Part shown: positions 28,385 through 36,632 of the stretch, one piece after another
Numbering within the stretch: position 1 is the first letter of the stretch
Layout: each line of letters starts with the position of its first letter
Origin: Verrucomicrobiota bacterium
GTDB lineage: Bacteria; Verrucomicrobiota; Verrucomicrobiia; Opitutales; Opitutaceae
DNA: 64,000 nt
Assembly (NCBI GenBank): GCA_023432225.1
Contig: JAEYUW010000010.1
Location: 57,527-121,526, forward strand
Direction of reading: 5' to 3'
Notes under the pieces: generated by a model
Told to the model about the DNA's origin: nothing
What the model saw: only the letters and a program-made list of their open reading frames with translations
Databases searched by the model: none
Position numbers and translations under genes: made by a program

Positions 28385-28704
28385 GGCGGTGAGAAGTAAC
28401 AAGTCGCCGAAGGAACAAGTGGCAAGAGGCAAGGCGGGCGCAGGGGAGGACTGAAGACGGAGCCCAGAATGGAGAAGACGGAAAACGGGAGGACGGAGGA
28501 CGTGGCCGCAGACGGGCGCGGTGAGTGGCGCGGACTTGTAGGGCTCGACCTTGCGTCGAGCCTAGCGTGCGAGTGCGGCGCGTGCCACTTGTGCGGGCGA
28601 GACCTCACACGAGGTGAGGCCCTACAAGCGTTGGCGTGCCGCGCGAGCGTGAGGTGGTCGCCGCTGTCCCAGTGGCGACGCGCGGGGACCGGCTGAAGCC
28701 GGTC
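28385..28704. other. Intergenic region between rseP and ispG
   Basis: This 320-bp gene-free stretch holds purine-rich words such as GAAGACGGA and GGAGGACGG (about 28450-28502), a family A palindrome pair (28538-28625) and a single REP hairpin (28684-28708). Any ispG promoter must lie between the palindromes and 28384. Nothing else recognisable was seen. Confidence 0.6.
28538..28625. repeat. REPIN-like palindrome pair, family A (88 bp)
   Basis: The same asymmetric architecture and exact length as the copy at 7896: left arm GTAG-GGCTCGAC/GTCGAGCC, right arm GTAG-GGCCTCAC/GTGAGG(T)C on the minus strand. The loops (CCTTGCG and CACGAGG) differ from perfect complementarity at two positions. Confidence 0.85.
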
Positions 28705-28708
28705 CTAC
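28684..28708 (-). repeat. Single REP-like hairpin supplying the rseP stop codon
   Basis: On the minus strand this is GTAG-GACCGGCT-TC-AGCCGGTCC, a family C-like arm without a clear partner. Its TAG (28707-28705) is the stop codon of rseP, which reads AAG-TAG at that point. Confidence 0.75.
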
Positions 28709-30150
28709 TTGGCCGACTCGGCGGACTTTTTCTGCTGCTCCACCTGCTCCTTGGCGGCGGCTTCGGCGCGATAGTCGCGCACGAGACGGCGGAGGTCGCC
28801 GAAGACCGTCACGTAAAGCATCATGCCGAGCAGCAGCACGACGAAGACGCTTTGCGCCGTGGCGATGAAGTTGAGGGGCAGTGGGCGGCCGCGCAGTTTG
28901 CCGATGGTGGCGAAGAGAATGTGGCCGCCGTCGAGCACCGGGATCGGGAGCAGGTTGAAGATGGCGAGATTGATGTTCACCAGGATCGCGAACCATGTGG
29001 CGAAGCGCAGCGGGTAGTCGGATTGCGCCGCGTCCCAGAAGCCGCGGCCGATGCCGATCGGGCCGGACAGGTTCGACGCGCTGACATCGCCGCGCGGGCT
29101 GATCAGACTCCAGAACGTGCGGAACGTCGTTTCAACCGTGTCGGAGAATTGGTGCCACGGCGTGTCGTGGAGCAGTTGGTAAGGCACGGTCAGGCGCAGG
29201 CCGTTGAACGGATTCGGCTTCTTGTCGTCCAGCGGCGGCACGGTCACGTGCGCCTCGCCGCTCGTGCGCGCGAGCGTGATTTCGGTGGGTTGTGTCTTGT
29301 TTTTCGCGAGGTGATCGTAGAGCTGATCAAAGCTGTGCAGGCGCGCGCCGTTGAGTCCGACGAAGCGGTCGCCGGCTTGGAATCCGAGAATGGCCGCCGG
29401 AGAGCCGGGCTCCACGGCGTCGATGACGGGCAGGTAGGCGGCGGCGACGCCGATCTGCCGGAAACGGTCTTCGCCGGCGCGCACGGGTTGGACGGGGATG
29501 TCGCGCGTCGCGCCGTCGCGCTCGATCGTGAGCACGGCGGAACGGTCGCCGGACTCGCTGACGCTGGTGCTGAGCACGAGTGCGCTCTTGAATTGCAGCC
29601 AATCGTTCACCGGCCGGCCGTCGACTTGGCGGATGACGTCGCCGACTTGCAGGCCGGCTTTGGCGGCGGGGCTTGGGACGTCCTGCCCGTCCACTTTGAT
29701 GGTGGCGGCGACGTAGCCGATCTTGGTCGTCGTGATGCTCTCCGGCGCCGGGCGGCCGATTTGCCAGAGGATGGTCGCGAGCAGGAACGCGAAGATGAGG
29801 TTAAACACCGCGCCGGCGACGAACACGATCACCTTGGTCGAGTAACTGATCGGCGGGAGCGACTTCACGTCGATCGTGCTGCCGCCTTCGAGTTCGGCCA
29901 TGTCGGCCAGCTGCGGGAGCGCAACGTAGCCGCCGAGGGGCAGCCAGGAGACGCGGTAATCGACGCCGTCCTTGCCGCGCCAACCAAAGATTTTCGGGCC
30001 GAAACCGATGGAGAAGCGCTCGACCTTCACGCCGCGGCGGCGCGCGGCGAGGAAGTGGCCGAGTTCGTGGACGAAGATCGAGCCACCGAAAAAGAGCACG
30101 ATCAGAAAGATCGACCAGACGGTGCCGAGGACGGACGTGAAAAATTCCAT
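28705..30150 (-). CDS. rseP: Site-2 intramembrane metalloprotease RseP
   Basis: A 481-residue zinc protease of the inner membrane, which in related bacteria cleaves anti-sigma factors and remnant signal peptides. HELGH at residues 28-32 supplies zinc ligands, and NLLPIPVLDGGH near the C-terminus supplies the third. Two tandem PDZ domains lie between (about 125-225 and 230-310), the second with VEPGSPAAILGFQAGDRF. The C-terminal tail is a charged helix, AAAKEQVEQQKKSAESAK. The ATG at 30150 is six bases after the dxr stop, so translation is probably coupled. The stop codon is formed by the GTAG of an adjacent repeat, suggesting that the original C-terminus may have been slightly different. Confidence 0.94.
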   Translation of the reverse strand: MEFFTSVLGTVWSIFLIVLFFGGSIFVHELGHFLAARRRGVKVERFSIGFGPKIFGWRGKDGVDYRVSWLPLGGYVALPQLADMAELEGGSTIDVKSLPPISYSTKVIVFVAGAVFNLIFAFLLATILWQIGRPAPESITTTKIGYVAATIKVDGQDVPSPAAKAGLQVGDVIRQVDGRPVNDWLQFKSALVLSTSVSESGDRSAVLTIERDGATRDIPVQPVRAGEDRFRQIGVAAAYLPVIDAVEPGSPAAILGFQAGDRFVGLNGARLHSFDQLYDHLAKNKTQPTEITLARTSGEAHVTVPPLDDKKPNPFNGLRLTVPYQLLHDTPWHQFSDTVETTFRTFWSLISPRGDVSASNLSGPIGIGRGFWDAAQSDYPLRFATWFAILVNINLAIFNLLPIPVLDGGHILFATIGKLRGRPLPLNFIATAQSVFVVLLLGMMLYVTVFGDLRRLVRDYRAEAAAKEQVEQQKKSAESAK

Positions 30151-30156
30151 GAGGGG

Positions 30157-31338
30157 CTAAGCGTGGGAGGAAAGGAGAGAGTGCGCGACGCGGCGGGCCT
30201 CCGCGTCGGCGGCAAAGACATCGTCGAGCGCGGTGGGTTCGGCGGATTTCACGCGGGCCAGAACCTGTTCCACGGTCCGCGAAATCGCAAGGAACGGCGT
30301 GCGTCCCGCCAGGAACTCCGCGACCGCGACTTCGTTGGCCGCATTGTAGATCGCCGGGGCGGTGCCGCCGGTCGCCATCGCCGCTTGGGCGAGGCCGAGC
30401 AGAGGAAAGCGTGCCGGGTCGACGGGGCGAAAATCGAGGCTGAAGGTTTTTTCCAGGCTCAGCGCGCTGACTGTGGCGCTCGGCGCGCGATGCGGGTGCA
30501 GGAGCGCGTGCTGAATCGGAAACGTCATCGACGGCGGGCAGAGCTGCGTGAGCATCGAGCCGTCGGAAAACTCCACCAGACAATGCACGATGCTCTGCGC
30601 GTGCAGCACGGCCTGGCACTGTTCGGCGCGGAGATTGAAGAGCCATTGTGCCTCGATGAGCTCGAGGCCCTTGTTGGCCAGCGTGGCGGAGTCGACGGTG
30701 ATCTTCGGGCCCATGGCCCAGTTCGGGTGCTTGAGGGCGTCGGCCACGCTGGCGGAGGCGAGGCGCTCGAGCGGCCAATCGCGAAACGCGCCGCCCGACG
30801 CGGTGAGCACGATGCGATGGACTTCGCTCGCACGATGGCCTTCGAGGCACTGAAAAACGGCGTTATGCTCGCTGTCGACGGGGAGCAGCGCGACGCCGTG
30901 CTCGCGCGCGGCGGCCATGACGAATTTGCCGGCCATGACGAGCAGTTCCTTCGAGGCGAGCGCGATGGTCTTCTTCGTCGCGATGGCGGCGAGCGCGGGT
31001 TGCAGGCCAGCCGTGCCGACGACGGCGACGAGGACGGTGTCGGCCGCGTGCATCGTCGCGAGTTCGGTCAAGCCGGCGAGGCCGCCGTAGAACTTTGTGC
31101 CGGTTGGAAACGCGCCCGACGATTTCGCGGCGACGAAGGACTTGTCGTCGTAGAGCGCGACGTGGCGAACACCGAACTCGCGCGCGATCTCGGCGAGGCG
31201 GGCGTGCCGGCCGTGGGCGGCGATGCCGACGAGTTCGAGGCGGTCGCGGTGGGCGGCGAGGACCTTCAGCGTGCTTTCGCCGATGGAGCCGGTGGCGCCG
31301 AGGAGGACGATGCGACGTTTGGGAGCGGTGTTGGCCAC
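30157..31338 (-). CDS. dxr: 1-deoxy-D-xylulose 5-phosphate reductoisomerase
   Basis: Dxr (IspC), 393 residues, converts DXP to MEP with NADPH and a divalent metal, the first committed step of the MEP pathway. Visible features are the Rossmann motif LLGATGSIGESTLKVL, IALASKELLVMAG, the metal-binding LLPVDSEHNAVFQCL, ILTASGGAFRDWP (catalytic flap side) and HPNWAMGPKITVDSATLANKGLELIEA. The length is normal. The start appears to be GTG (31338-31336, GTG-GCC-AAC). It is followed after six bases by rseP and preceded by 209 bases that separate it from cdsA. Confidence 0.96.
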   Translation of the reverse strand: MANTAPKRRIVLLGATGSIGESTLKVLAAHRDRLELVGIAAHGRHARLAEIAREFGVRHVALYDDKSFVAAKSSGAFPTGTKFYGGLAGLTELATMHAADTVLVAVVGTAGLQPALAAIATKKTIALASKELLVMAGKFVMAAAREHGVALLPVDSEHNAVFQCLEGHRASEVHRIVLTASGGAFRDWPLERLASASVADALKHPNWAMGPKITVDSATLANKGLELIEAQWLFNLRAEQCQAVLHAQSIVHCLVEFSDGSMLTQLCPPSMTFPIQHALLHPHRAPSATVSALSLEKTFSLDFRPVDPARFPLLGLAQAAMATGGTAPAIYNAANEVAVAEFLAGRTPFLAISRTVEQVLARVKSAEPTALDDVFAADAEARRVAHSLLSSHA

Positions 31339-31518
31339 GGGTGCGAGCGGCGTTTATGAAGGTGCGCTCGCGGCGGGAACAGCACGAAATTCAGAGAGCC
31401 TCCCGCGAATTACGTGGATCGGCACGAATGCCGGGCGAGATGTCGACGCCGATTCATTCGCGGAGATTTTCGAAATTCGCGGGCCTCGTTTGGGACGCTC
31501 GCGACCACGTCGTGCCTC

Positions 31519-31541
31519 GCGGGGCTGATGGCCCCGCCTCC
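31519..31541 (-). repeat. Possible single REP-like hairpin with GGAG head
   Basis: On the minus strand the sequence is GGAG followed by a GCGGGGC stem, a five-base loop and GCCCCGC. It lies just downstream of the cdsA stop in the gap before dxr. No partner arm was seen, so it could be an ordinary hairpin. Confidence 0.35.
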
Positions 31542-31547
31542 ACTCGC

Positions 31548-32390
31548 TCAGCTCAGAAACAGGAATGCCACGTAGGCAACCGGCGCGGTCAGGATTAACG
31601 AGTCCGTGAGGTCGAACGCACCACCGATGCCCGGGATCATCTTGCCGGAATCCTTGATGTCGGCGCGACGTTTCATCGCGGACTCGATCAAGTCCGAGAC
31701 GATCGTCACGAGCGCGATCGGCGCTCCGATGAGGGCGGCGATGCCGGGCGTGAGCGATTCGGGGACATAATCCGCCGCCAGCCACGCGATGAGCGCGCCG
31801 ATGCCGGCGGAGGTGAGCACGCCGCCGATGGCGCCTTCCCAGGTTTTCTTCGGGCTGATGTTGGGCGCCATCTTGTGTTTGCCGAAGGCCATGCCGGTCA
31901 GCAGCGCGCCAACGTCGCAGAATTTGGAGACGGCCACGACCCAGAGGCACGCCACGAGACCGTCGCGGGCATCCGCGTAAATGAGCATCAGCCGCACGAG
32001 GAAGTGCAGCATGAACGGCACGTAGAGCAGGCCGACGATCGTCGCGATGAGCGACTCGATGCGGTTCGTGTTGTCGCGCTCGAAGAGAATCCGCACGCAG
32101 AACACCACGACCGCGAGCGCGAGGAGCGTCGGGGCGAAGCTCGGGGGCTCCTCGCCGGCGAAGAAATATTCCGTGACGTAGAACGGTCCCGCGGTGATCA
32201 GCACCGAAAACGTCAGGCTGATCCAGCGGAACGGCCGGAAGCCCATCTTTTCCGCGAGCTGGTAGAATTCGTGCAGCGTCAGCGCGGCGAGGATTGTGAG
32301 GATGGCGACGGCGGCGTGCGGGCCGAAAAACCACAGGCTGCCGAGGATGATGCCCCAGAGCAGGAGAGTGCTGAAGATGCGGGAAAGCAC
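31548..32390 (-). CDS. cdsA: Phosphatidate cytidylyltransferase
   Basis: CdsA, 280 residues, makes CDP-diacylglycerol from phosphatidate and CTP at the inner membrane. It has seven or eight hydrophobic helices and the family C-terminal signature region, MKRRADIKDSGKMIPGIGGAFDLTDSLI, here with FDLTD in place of the usual LDRxD. KTWEGAIGGVLTSAGIGALIAW is the conserved central loop. The start seems to be GTG at 32390. It begins 22 bases after uppS, as in the common uppS-cdsA-dxr order. Replacement of R by L and R by T in the signature is worth noting, because the aspartates themselves are kept. Confidence 0.93.
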   Translation of the reverse strand: MLSRIFSTLLLWGIILGSLWFFGPHAAVAILTILAALTLHEFYQLAEKMGFRPFRWISLTFSVLITAGPFYVTEYFFAGEEPPSFAPTLLALAVVVFCVRILFERDNTNRIESLIATIVGLLYVPFMLHFLVRLMLIYADARDGLVACLWVVAVSKFCDVGALLTGMAFGKHKMAPNISPKKTWEGAIGGVLTSAGIGALIAWLAADYVPESLTPGIAALIGAPIALVTIVSDLIESAMKRRADIKDSGKMIPGIGGAFDLTDSLILTAPVAYVAFLFLS

Positions 32391-32412
32391 GGGCGGAGTA
32401 AGGCTACCCGTA

Positions 32413-33156
32413 TTAGGCGGGGCCAGCCTGGATTTGTTCCGTCGTGGCGCCGTAGCGCCGCTCGCGCCGGCCGAATTCCTCGCACGCGGCGACCAGGTCG
32501 GCGCGGCCGAAATCGGGCCACAGCGTCGGCGTGAAAATCATCTCCGCGTAGGCCAGTTGCAGCATCAGGAAATTGCTGAGCCGCAGTTCGCCGGACGTGC
32601 GGATGAGCAGGTCCGGCTCCGGCAGGTCCGCCGTGTAGAAGTAGCGGTGGAATTTTTCCCAGCTGACTTCGGCGGGGTTCTCCTTCCCGGCGCGGACGGC
32701 TTCGGCGTAGGCGCGCGCGGCGTCGGCGGCTTCGGTCTGCGCGCCGTAGTTGAGCGCGAGGATCAGGTTCCACTCGGTGAAGTGCTTGGTCGCCTCCTTC
32801 ACGCGCTCGAGTTCGCGGCGGACGTTCTCCGGGAGAGCTTCGATGCGGCCGATGGTGCGCAGCCGCACCTTTTCCTTGATCAGATTGTTGAGTTCGCGCT
32901 TCAGGAAAAAGTCGAGCAGGCCCATCAGGCCGCTCACCTCGTCGCCGGGACGCTTCCAGTTTTCCGCGGAGAACGCGTAGAGCGTCAGGTAGCGGATGCC
33001 GAGTTCGCGCGCGGTGTCGACGACCGTGCGCACCGTCTCCACGCCGCGGCGATGGCCTTCGAGGCGGGGCATACCGCGCTGTTTCGCCCAACGGCCGTTG
33101 CCGTCCATGATGATGGCGACATGTTGGGGAACTCGGGCCAGGCGCGGTGTGCTCAT
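32413..33156 (-). CDS. uppS: Undecaprenyl diphosphate synthase
   Basis: UppS, 247 residues, a cis-prenyltransferase that builds the C55 carrier lipid for peptidoglycan and LPS. AIIMDGNGRWA contains the catalytic aspartate D18; GHRRGVETVRTVV, YLTLYAFSAENWKRP and the C-terminal DLLIRTSGELRLSNFLMLQLAYAEMIFTPTLWPDF block follow. The length is standard. The ATG at 33156 starts MSTPRLARVPQHV. It is the first gene of the isoprenoid/phospholipid cluster on the minus strand and is divergent from the pterin dehydratase gene, with 67 bases between the two starts. Confidence 0.97.
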   Translation of the reverse strand: MSTPRLARVPQHVAIIMDGNGRWAKQRGMPRLEGHRRGVETVRTVVDTARELGIRYLTLYAFSAENWKRPGDEVSGLMGLLDFFLKRELNNLIKEKVRLRTIGRIEALPENVRRELERVKEATKHFTEWNLILALNYGAQTEAADAARAYAEAVRAGKENPAEVSWEKFHRYFYTADLPEPDLLIRTSGELRLSNFLMLQLAYAEMIFTPTLWPDFGRADLVAACEEFGRRERRYGATTEQIQAGPA

Positions 33157-33223
33157 GGAACGCGCGATTCAGCGGGCGGGCCGCGCGTTTGACAAGGCCG
33201 AAGCCCGGCGCTTGCGTGGCGGC

Positions 33224-33520
33224 ATGGCTTCGACTCCGCTGACGCCTGATGAAATCGCCGCCGCGCTGCGCGAGTTGCCCGGCTGGTCCTTCGAGCGCGA
33301 TGCGCTCGCGCGCACGTTTCAATTCGGCAGCTTCCGCGAGGCGATGAGCTTCATGGTGCGCGTCGGCTTCGAGGCCGAGGCGGCCGACCATCACCCGGAG
33401 TGGACGAACGTCTATAACCGCGTCGCGATCCGCTTGAACACGCACGACGCCGGCAACAAGGTCACGGCGAAGGACGTGGCGCTCGCGAAGAAGATCGCGG
33501 GACTTTCCTGGGTGAAGTGA
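33224..33520 (+). CDS. Pterin-4a-carbinolamine dehydratase
   Basis: A 98-residue protein of the PCD/DCoH family, which dehydrates 4a-hydroxytetrahydropterin. LTPDEIAAALRELPGW opens the domain, and AADHHPEWTNVYNRVAIRLNTHDAGN carries the histidines of the active site. ATG 33224 gives the normal length; the frame is open upstream but overlaps the uppS start region. No aromatic amino acid hydroxylase is in the window, so a molybdopterin-related or other pterin role is possible. It ends 11 bases before the phospholipase D-like gene. Confidence 0.93.
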   Translation: MASTPLTPDEIAAALRELPGWSFERDALARTFQFGSFREAMSFMVRVGFEAEAADHHPEWTNVYNRVAIRLNTHDAGNKVTAKDVALAKKIAGLSWVK

Positions 33521-33531
33521 GGCATTGAACC

Positions 33532-35313
33532 ATGCTTAACACGGGCGTGCGGGCCAGGTGGAGCGCGTTGACCGCAACGCGCTCGGGCGAGAACGCGTTG
33601 CGGTCAACGCGTTCCACCTTGTCTACAACGAGACGCGTCGTCTGCGGCGCACTCGCACTGTGGTTTGGCGTGGCGAGCTTCGCCGCCGATAAGCTCGGCG
33701 CCTCCCCGCTCGCTGAGCACGTCGGCGCCGTCGACAACAGCCTGCTCCGCATCGAGAGCGGCTACGACGCGCTGCTGTTGCGCGTGCACCTGATCCGTGC
33801 GGCGCGCGAATCGGTGGAGCTGCAGACGTTCATCTGGACGAATGACGAATGCGGTCGACTGCTGCTCTGGGAATTGATCGAGGCGGCGCGGCGCGGTGTG
33901 AAGGTGCGGCTGATCGTCGATCAGATGTTTTCGGAAAAGGACCCCGCGGTGATGGCGTTTCTCGCCACGGTGAGTCCGAACTTCGAGCTGAAGCACTACC
34001 GCCCGGCGTTCGCGCGCGTCGATCCGTCGCTGTGGCAACGGCTCACGGCCGGCGCGCTGTCCTTCCACGGGACGAATCAGCGCATGCACAACAAGGTGAT
34101 GATCGTCGACGGCGCCGTGCTCGTGACGGGCGGACGCAATGTCGAGAACACCTACTTCGACCACTCCACCGAATTGAACTTCCGCGATCGCGACGTGCTC
34201 GCGACCGGACCGGTCGTCGCGACGGCGCGGAAATCGTTCGAGGAGTTCTGGGCGTATCGTCACGCCGTGCCGAGTCGCGAGCTGCGCGACGTGGCGCGCG
34301 AGATCGCGCGGGGGAAATTCCGCCGCTACGACCGGCGCGAAGACTGGGATTTCGGCGGACTCTTCGGCGCCCTCGGTCGCGAGGCGGACGATGCGGTCGT
34401 GGTGCGCGAACGGTTCGCGGCGCGGCTACGGCCGGTGCGGCGCGCGGTGTTTATCAGCGACGAGCCGGGCAAGACGCGCGGCTGGTTCGGTCCGGCGGCG
34501 CGGCTCACGCGCGAATTGCGCTCGGCGCTCGAGCAGGCGCGCAGCGAGATCGTCATGCAGACGCCGTATCTCGTGCTCAGCCCGGCGGCGCGGCGCGTGT
34601 TCGCCAAGCTGCGCGAGGAACGCCCGGGGCTGCAGTTTCGCATCTCATCGAACAGCTTCGCGTCGACCGACAACCTGCTGGCCTACTCGGCGAACTATCG
34701 GCTGCGCGGCGTCTACATCGAGCAACTCGGCCTCCAAGTGCACGAATTCAAGCCGCGACCGGCCGCGCTGCCGGAGTTATTCCAGCAATACCGCGCGATG
34801 GAGGAGCGCGCGGCGCCGCGCCTCGCGAAGGGCGAGCAGAAGCGCGCGCCTTTTCTCTGCGTGCACGCGAAGTCGCTCGTGGTGGACGATCGCGTGGCGT
34901 TTGTCGGCTCCTACAATCTCGACCCGCGTTCCGAGCGGCTGAACACCGAGGTCGGCCTGATCGTCGAGGATGAGGAATTCGCGCGCGGCTTGCGCGCCGA
35001 AATCGAGCGCGACCTCGCGCCGGAGAACAGCTGGGTGATCGCGCAACGCGATTTCCCGCTCGGCCTCGACAAGGTCAACAGCCTCATCGAGGGGCTGGTT
35101 TCGATCACGCCGTTCGAGGTCTGGCCGCTGCGCAACACGTCGAGCTTCGACTTGCGGCCGGGCGCGCAGCCGGTGCAGCCGAGCCATCCCGAGTTTCATC
35201 GGCGCTATCTCGAAGTCGGCTCGTTCCCCGGCACCGACGGTCTGCTGAGTCAGAAGGAAATCCTGACGCGCCTCTACAAGGCGGTAGGCGCGCCGCTCAC
35301 GCCGGTAATTTGA
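33532..35313 (+). CDS. Exported phospholipase D / cardiolipin synthase-like protein
   Basis: A 593-residue protein with two HKD motifs: H186 in MHNKVMIVDGAVLVTGGRN and H445 in HAKSLVVDDRVAFVGSYNLDPRS. The pair forms one active site for phosphodiester transfer. Unlike ClsA there are no N-terminal double membrane helices; instead a hydrophobic stretch (about residues 36-51, ending SFAAD) looks like a signal peptide. The region before it is unusually long because residues about 10-29 are encoded by a 60-bp palindromic repeat (33558-33617). The true start could be downstream of that repeat if a TTG or GTG is used. Phosphatidyl transfer is inferred from the family; nuclease activity is the alternative. 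Confidence 0.88.
   Translation: MLNTGVRARWSALTATRSGENALRSTRSTLSTTRRVVCGALALWFGVASFAADKLGASPLAEHVGAVDNSLLRIESGYDALLLRVHLIRAARESVELQTFIWTNDECGRLLLWELIEAARRGVKVRLIVDQMFSEKDPAVMAFLATVSPNFELKHYRPAFARVDPSLWQRLTAGALSFHGTNQRMHNKVMIVDGAVLVTGGRNVENTYFDHSTELNFRDRDVLATGPVVATARKSFEEFWAYRHAVPSRELRDVAREIARGKFRRYDRREDWDFGGLFGALGREADDAVVVRERFAARLRPVRRAVFISDEPGKTRGWFGPAARLTRELRSALEQARSEIVMQTPYLVLSPAARRVFAKLREERPGLQFRISSNSFASTDNLLAYSANYRLRGVYIEQLGLQVHEFKPRPAALPELFQQYRAMEERAAPRLAKGEQKRAPFLCVHAKSLVVDDRVAFVGSYNLDPRSERLNTEVGLIVEDEEFARGLRAEIERDLAPENSWVIAQRDFPLGLDKVNSLIEGLVSITPFEVWPLRNTSSFDLRPGAQPVQPSHPEFHRRYLEVGSFPGTDGLLSQKEILTRLYKAVGAPLTPVI
33558..33617. repeat. Palindrome pair inside a coding sequence (family H, 60 bp)
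   Basis: The left arm is GTGG-AGCGCGTT-GACCGC-AACGCGCT. The right arm on the minus strand is GTGG-AACGCGTT-GACCGC-AACGCGTT. The element is exactly 60 bp, i.e. 20 codons, and keeps the frame open in the 5' end of the phospholipase D-like gene. The tetranucleotide is GTGG at both ends instead of GTAG. Confidence 0.7.
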
Positions 35314-35346
35314 GGACCGACGGAAGCGGCGCAGGCGGCGGGATTT

Positions 35347-36534
35347 CTAGTGCGACGGCGGCGCCGACGGAGCGTCGTGCACGCTGCCGTGTTGCGAGCA
35401 CTTCACCTTGTAGGTGCTGCCTTCGAGTTCGGCGCTGTAGGTGCCGCCCGTGGGGCAGGCCGGCATCTGTTGCAGGATTTTTTGCGGGCCGACGATTTCG
35501 TCCCACGTCCCGGGGCCTTTGCCGTTTTCGAGACTATATTGGTCGAGCGCGGCCTCGAGGATGCGTCCGTTGTTGAAACAGGCTTTTTGTTGCGAGGCTT
35601 GACGGACTTTTTGAAACGCAGGAATGGCCATCGCGGCCAGCATGCCGATCACGACGACCATGATCATCGCGCTCGCGGGTGAAGCGGTGCCCATGCCGCC
35701 GCCGGGCATGAAGGCTCCGAGGACGAACGCAAAGGGATGCCGCGGGGCGCGCGCGGGCGTCTGGCCCTCGCGGAGGGCGAGCACGTCCACGACGCGGCGC
35801 GACAGCGTGGGGTAGGTCGAGGTGAGTTCGTGCAGGGAAACGAAGAAGCCGCGGTCATCGGTGTATTGGGCGGCGTAGGCGGCGGCATCGAGCTGCGGGC
35901 CGCGTTCGCGTCCGCCCGCGAGCACCAGCAATCCGCGCGCGGCCGATGTGACATCGCCGGCGGCGAGCGTGCCGTAGCGGTCGCACGAAGTCTCCCAGGC
36001 GCGGCGGTAGGCGGGACCGATCAACGGAAAAAACAGTCCCGGGGCGAGAAGCGCGTGTTTGAGCGGGTGGTTGCTCTGCAAGTGACCGATCTCGTGGCCG
36101 AGGAGAAACTTCATCTCGCGCGACGAGGGTCCGAGTGCCTCGATGAGGTCGGAGTAGACGACGACGAAGTTACGGCCGGTGTGGCGCATCGCGAAGGCGT
36201 TGAGCATGCCGCCCGCCTGGAGCAGGTAGAGAGCGGGGGGCTGCTTGACGCCGAGCGTCGCGCACACTTCGCGGAAGGTCGCGGCGAGCTCGGGCATTTG
36301 GCGTTCGCTGACCTTGACGGCTTCGGCGCGCAGGTAGGCGGCGAGCAGGCCGTTGCCGAGCCAGATGAAAAAGGCGATGAACAAGGCGTAGGGTATACCC
36401 ACGATCGTGAGCGCGAGGCCGAGCCACACGAGGACGGAGATGACCACCACGAAAGCGAAGTAGGTGCTTTCCTTGGGCGCGTTGAGTGAGGACGGCGCGA
36501 GGCCGACCGGGGGCATGAGCGGGGCGGATTCCAT
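35347..36534 (-). CDS. M48 family metallopeptidase fused to a pilin-like C-terminal domain
   Basis: A 395-residue membrane protein. Two membrane helices (about residues 24-68) precede an M48 zinc peptidase domain with HEIGH at 147-151 and the third ligand in WETSCDRYG (around 181-185). From about residue 288 a new hydrophobic helix begins (MIMVVVIGMLAAMAIPAF), followed by a pilin-like helix, QKVRQASQQKACFNNGRILEAALDQYSLENGKG, and the disulfide module ACPTGGTYS...KCSQHG. That second half matches type II/IV pseudopilins of Verrucomicrobia but lacks the G-F-x-x-x-E prepilin cleavage site. The ATG at 36534 is close to the first helix. The function of the fusion is unknown; membrane protein quality control is one possibility. 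Confidence 0.88.
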   Translation of the reverse strand: MESAPLMPPVGLAPSSLNAPKESTYFAFVVVISVLVWLGLALTIVGIPYALFIAFFIWLGNGLLAAYLRAEAVKVSERQMPELAATFREVCATLGVKQPPALYLLQAGGMLNAFAMRHTGRNFVVVYSDLIEALGPSSREMKFLLGHEIGHLQSNHPLKHALLAPGLFFPLIGPAYRRAWETSCDRYGTLAAGDVTSAARGLLVLAGGRERGPQLDAAAYAAQYTDDRGFFVSLHELTSTYPTLSRRVVDVLALREGQTPARAPRHPFAFVLGAFMPGGGMGTASPASAMIMVVVIGMLAAMAIPAFQKVRQASQQKACFNNGRILEAALDQYSLENGKGPGTWDEIVGPQKILQQMPACPTGGTYSAELEGSTYKVKCSQHGSVHDAPSAPPSH

Positions 36535-36600
36535 GGGGAAAAGACGAAAAACGGTGGCCCGCGGCGAAACTGCCAGCGGCGCCGTTGCCGTGGCGATGCG

Positions 36601-36622
36601 AAAAAAGCCGCGGACGCGCGGC
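36601..36622 (-). terminator. Probable terminator of the CPA1 antiporter gene
   Basis: On the minus strand a GCCGCG/CGCGGC stem is followed by TTTTTT (plus-strand A run at 36601-36606), 10 bases past the antiporter stop. The stem is short, so efficiency is uncertain. Confidence 0.5.
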
Positions 36623-36632
36623 GTGGTCCGGC

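Noticed and set aside
28636..31359. 907-codon plus-strand frame opposite rseP and dxr
   Set aside because: No recognisable fold; it spans two well-identified genes and their junction on the other strand.
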